Shown one piece after another: positions 61,274 through 64,000 of a stretch of DNA of 64,000 bases (within the stretch, counting starts at the first letter, position 1; each line of letters begins with the position of its first letter). The stretch lies in NCBI GenBank assembly GCA_021298315.1, contig JAJTFC010000012.1:1-64000 (forward strand), written 5' to 3'. The notes under the pieces were generated by a model that saw nothing but the letters and a program-made list of their open reading frames with translations, was not told the DNA's origin and did no database searches. A program made the translations under genes and the position numbers. Source of the DNA: Planctomycetaceae bacterium. GTDB lineage: Bacteria; Planctomycetota; Planctomycetia; Pirellulales; Pirellulaceae.

Positions 61274-61681
61274 TCATTGGGATCTGGCTCGGCTTTCGAT
61301 GGCAAGTAGCACAAGGACGCAGCTTCCATCATCGATCACATTCAGGCCAGATTCCCGCGCCTGTTTGCTTGCTTGCAGGTCTTCTGCCCCCGGTTGCATC
61401 CATAGGTTCTTCACCCCGGCCCGGATCGCTTGCTCAACGACTAATCGAGTTACATGCGGTGGTGTAACGATCGAAAGCGATTCGGGTACCTCGGGTAGTT
61501 TCCCGATCGAGTCGTAGGCTTGGATACCTTCGATCACGGTTGCGTTGGGATTCAAAGGAAAGACGTTTCGGCCCGAGGCGACCAACGCACGCAGAATACG
61601 ATTGCCGTATTTCTCGGGATCTCGCGACGCCCCGGCCAATGCAAAGGACTTGGCTGTTAAAAATGTTTCAATTGGATCCAT
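61274..61681 (-). CDS. CoA-binding domain protein (YccU-like)
   Basis: SFALAGASRDPEKYGNRILRALVASGRNVFPLNPNATVIEGIQAYDSIGKLPE, KNLWMQPGAE. Confidence 0.92.
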   Translation of the reverse strand: MDPIETFLTAKSFALAGASRDPEKYGNRILRALVASGRNVFPLNPNATVIEGIQAYDSIGKLPEVPESLSIVTPPHVTRLVVEQAIRAGVKNLWMQPGAEDLQASKQARESGLNVIDDGSCVLVLLAIESRARSQ

Positions 61682-61737
61682 CGATTGATTTTGCTCCTGG
61701 ATGAAGATGGCTTTCAAAGCGGAGCGGCGCGAGCCGT

Positions 61738-61762
61738 CCGGTGAGCCTTAACCCTTCACCGG
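61738..61762. repeat. Intergenic palindrome CCGGTGA-N11-TCACCGG
   Basis: Read directly; second hairpin TTCGGC-atgc-GCCGAA at 61794-61809. Confidence 0.75.
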
Positions 61763-62096
61763 AGGGCTTGCGCCCAACCGCTTTCAAAACCCCTTCGGCA
61801 TGCGCCGAAAACCACTCAAATCCAATCTTTCCAAAAATGATCAAAATCTCGATTTGACGGCATTGTGATTGCGTGTGATTGCGATTGCTATGCTCCTTTC
61901 GAGTACGAGCCTATTTTTCTAAAGCTTTATTGAAACTTAGGTGTTTTCCAATAAACCGAAGCATCTAGCGAATAATTACACGAAGGTAAAGTCGCTGTGA
62001 ACCATTTGTTTTCTATGCCGTAACCAGTGGCTAGGTATGGTTTTAGATACTTAAAGAATCTAGCCGCAAAAGCTTAACAAAACTAAACGATAAGGT

Positions 62097-62990
62097 GTGA
62101 GGATGGACTGGCTTAACTACCACCATTTGCTGAATTTTTGGATGGTAGCGCGGGAGGGGAGTGTCCAGCGGGCCAGCGAAATGCTGAGCGTCACGCCAGC
62201 GAGCGTCAGCGTTCAAGTGCGCCAATTGGAAAGATCCTTGGGCGTGCAACTCTTTGCCAAGCAGGGTCGCGGGCTGGTTTTGACCGAGATGGGAAAAGAA
62301 GTGCTCGAGTACGCTGAGGAAATCTTCAGCACGGGTCGAGAGTTGCTCGATATGGTCAAGGGTAAGCCGCTTGGCAGGCCGTTGGAATTGCGAGTTGGGA
62401 TTCGGGATGTGATGCCCAAATTGGTAGCTTACCAGTTGCTCCAACCAGCAATCGCCGGAGATGAATCGATGCGATTAATCTGCCACGAGGGAAAGATGGC
62501 TGATTTGGTGGCCGATCTGGCCATCCATAAACTCGACGTGGTTCTCTCAGATACCGCGCTGGATCCATTGTATCGGGTACAAGCCCACTCGTACAAACTT
62601 GGGAGTTCAGAGGTCAGTATCGTGGGTAATCCAGATTTAGCGAAAAAGTATCGCGGTGGATTCCCGAAATCGCTGCATGGTGCACCGTTTCTCCTTCCAA
62701 CCAAAGAGACGGTGCTTCGGCGTCAACTCGAACGCTGGTTTGCGGAGACCGAAATCGTTCCGATGATTCGGGGTGAGTTTGCCGATAGCGCGATGCTAAA
62801 GATTGCCGGTCGAAACGGACTTGGACTCTTCGCGGTACCCTCGATTGTCGAAGAGGAAATCCGGAAGCTCTACGGGCTTACATCCATCGGTCGCATCGAT
62901 GGAATCCAAGAACAGTTCTTTGCCGTTTCGATCGAGCGGAGGATCAAGCATCCCGGGGTGCTTGCGATTTGCAAGTCAAAAGACCATTAG
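62097..62990 (+). CDS. LysR-family regulator, NhaR-like
   Basis: DWLNYHHLLNFWMVAREGSVQRASEMLSVTPASVSVQVRQLERSLGVQLFAKQGRGLVLTEMGKEVLEYAEEIF. Confidence 0.92.
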   Translation: MRMDWLNYHHLLNFWMVAREGSVQRASEMLSVTPASVSVQVRQLERSLGVQLFAKQGRGLVLTEMGKEVLEYAEEIFSTGRELLDMVKGKPLGRPLELRVGIRDVMPKLVAYQLLQPAIAGDESMRLICHEGKMADLVADLAIHKLDVVLSDTALDPLYRVQAHSYKLGSSEVSIVGNPDLAKKYRGGFPKSLHGAPFLLPTKETVLRRQLERWFAETEIVPMIRGEFADSAMLKIAGRNGLGLFAVPSIVEEEIRKLYGLTSIGRIDGIQEQFFAVSIERRIKHPGVLAICKSKDH

Positions 62991-63067
62991 ATTTTTCGCT
63001 AAACCAAATTCTTAACTCGCTCGTGTTTTATTGGATGAAAACGCATCTTTTTCGTACTCAGCTTCGC

Positions 63068-63229
63068 GGTACTCGTGCTCGTGCTCGTACTCGTGCTCGA
63101 AAACGCCTGAATCGATTCAGTTCAATTGCCTTTTTAGAAAGCTGGAATCCCGGTATTTGGTTCGTATGTCAACGACATCCCAATAAGTCCCTTCGAGTAC
63201 GAGTACCGTTTCACTGAGTACGAATACAT
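63068..63229. repeat. TACTCG/GAGTAC hexamer arrays plus GACATCC-N6-GTCCCTTCGAGTAC
   Basis: GACATCC 63174-63180, GTCCCTTCGAGTAC 63187-63200; array ggtactcgtgctcgtgctcgtactcgtgctcga 63068-63100. Confidence 0.85.
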
Positions 63230-63246
63230 CGCTTTCTCGTTTAGTA

Positions 63247-64000
63247 TCAGCGCAGGATCGGTAGCGCGATACGGCTTGGGAAATCCGGACCTCGCAGCAA
63301 ACTGTGGATTGCACTTTGGAAGTCTTCGTCTTTGGCCAAGAAGATATTCTCAACATACTTCTGAGGATTGCGGTCGATGAAAGGAAACCAACTGCTCTGA
63401 ACCTGGATCATGATCCGATGGCCAGGTTGGAACGTGTGGAAAATATCACTTAGTTCAAAACGCACCCGGGTGGGCTCTCCAGGCACCATCGGCTTGGGAT
63501 CATCAAATCCGTCTCGAAACCGACCGCGGATCACGCCGGCTCGAACCAGCTCCTGCCTGCCGGAATTGATGTTCTCGCGGATGTCCCGATTTCGACCCGT
63601 TGAACCGAGAACACCTGGGTACTCATCGACAACCTTCACGACCCAATCGGCATCGCTTTGCGTCGAAGTTACCCAGAGTTCCACAGGGATCGGGCCTGCG
63701 AGAGTAACGGAATCCTTGAGCACCTCGCTGCGATAGACCAATACGTCTGGACGCCAACTGGCAAACCGCTGATCCTCGGTGACATAATCGCGCGCCCAAT
63801 TGTTGGTGATCTCCATCGTATAGGGGACCGGTTTTCGAGGGTCGCTCGGAAAACTATCTGCACCCTTGCCTACCTTCGTCGTATCGTTCGTCAGCAGGCC
63901 ATCTTGTCCAAAGTAGTAACTCGTCGATACGACCTCTGCCGGCGGCCATTTGGGGAACTGTCTCCATCGGTTGGCACCTGTTTCAAACGCGGTCATCTCA
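63247..64000 (-). CDS. CocE/NonD-family hydrolase, C-terminal part (5' end outside window)
   Basis: VLVYRSEVLKDSVTLAGPIPVELWVTSTQSDADWVVKVVDEYPG, VRFELSDIFHTFQPGHRIMIQVQSSWFPFIDRNPQ; ORF reaches the window edge. Confidence 0.9.
   Translation of the reverse strand, partial: EMTAFETGANRWRQFPKWPPAEVVSTSYYFGQDGLLTNDTTKVGKGADSFPSDPRKPVPYTMEITNNWARDYVTEDQRFASWRPDVLVYRSEVLKDSVTLAGPIPVELWVTSTQSDADWVVKVVDEYPGVLGSTGRNRDIRENINSGRQELVRAGVIRGRFRDGFDDPKPMVPGEPTRVRFELSDIFHTFQPGHRIMIQVQSSWFPFIDRNPQKYVENIFLAKDEDFQSAIHSLLRGPDFPSRIALPILR

Overview
Window of about 64 kb, densely coding on both strands. Gene content and sequence style point to a planctomycete (Pirellula/Rhodopirellula-like): a DUF1501 protein, a PSD1-like haem motif fused to WD40, a PEP-CTERM protein, a LEPR-XLL-like secreted protease, an AroD-AroE fusion, and three RND efflux sets. 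This is inferred from content; no marker search was run. No rRNA, tRNA or CRISPR was recognised. Main modules: pgi; SDR + fused E1alpha/beta + E2; aroDE and pabA/trpG; TolC-like lipoprotein divergent from an RND pump and adaptor; hpf-like, ABC-2 permease, M20 peptidase, glgC, HAD, SixA; TlpA-like, DUF1501, UbiD, TrmH/SpoU, rho; RND set 2 and aroC; bPH2 and DUF3754; aminotransferase; subtilase; histidine kinase divergent from RND set 3; MGH1-like glycoside hydrolase; arsR-aquaporin-DUF6428-arsC; a repeat-rich island with a PEP-CTERM FGE-like gene; DUF1015, cytochrome-WD40, FAH-family and ALDH; LysR (NhaR-like); partial CocE/NonD hydrolase at the right edge. The most unusual signal is non-coding. 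Several families of short intergenic palindromes and repeats recur: (1) a 10-bp stem with a GGA triloop, CGATGATTTC-GGA-GAAATCATCG, in five exact copies plus one diverged inverted copy; (2) a second GGA-triloop hairpin, GGCACAT-GGA-ATGTGCC, in two copies; (3) TACGAG-type hexamer arrays including a perfect 20-bp inverted repeat; (4) GACATCC-N6/7-GTCCCTTCGAGTAC; (5) TTGACGGYATTG. Long (about 160-170 bp) copies of family 1 flank the PEP-CTERM gene as direct repeats. A run of 19 (G/R)SD units encoded by a 9-bp tandem repeat sits just after the lipobox of the TolC-like protein.
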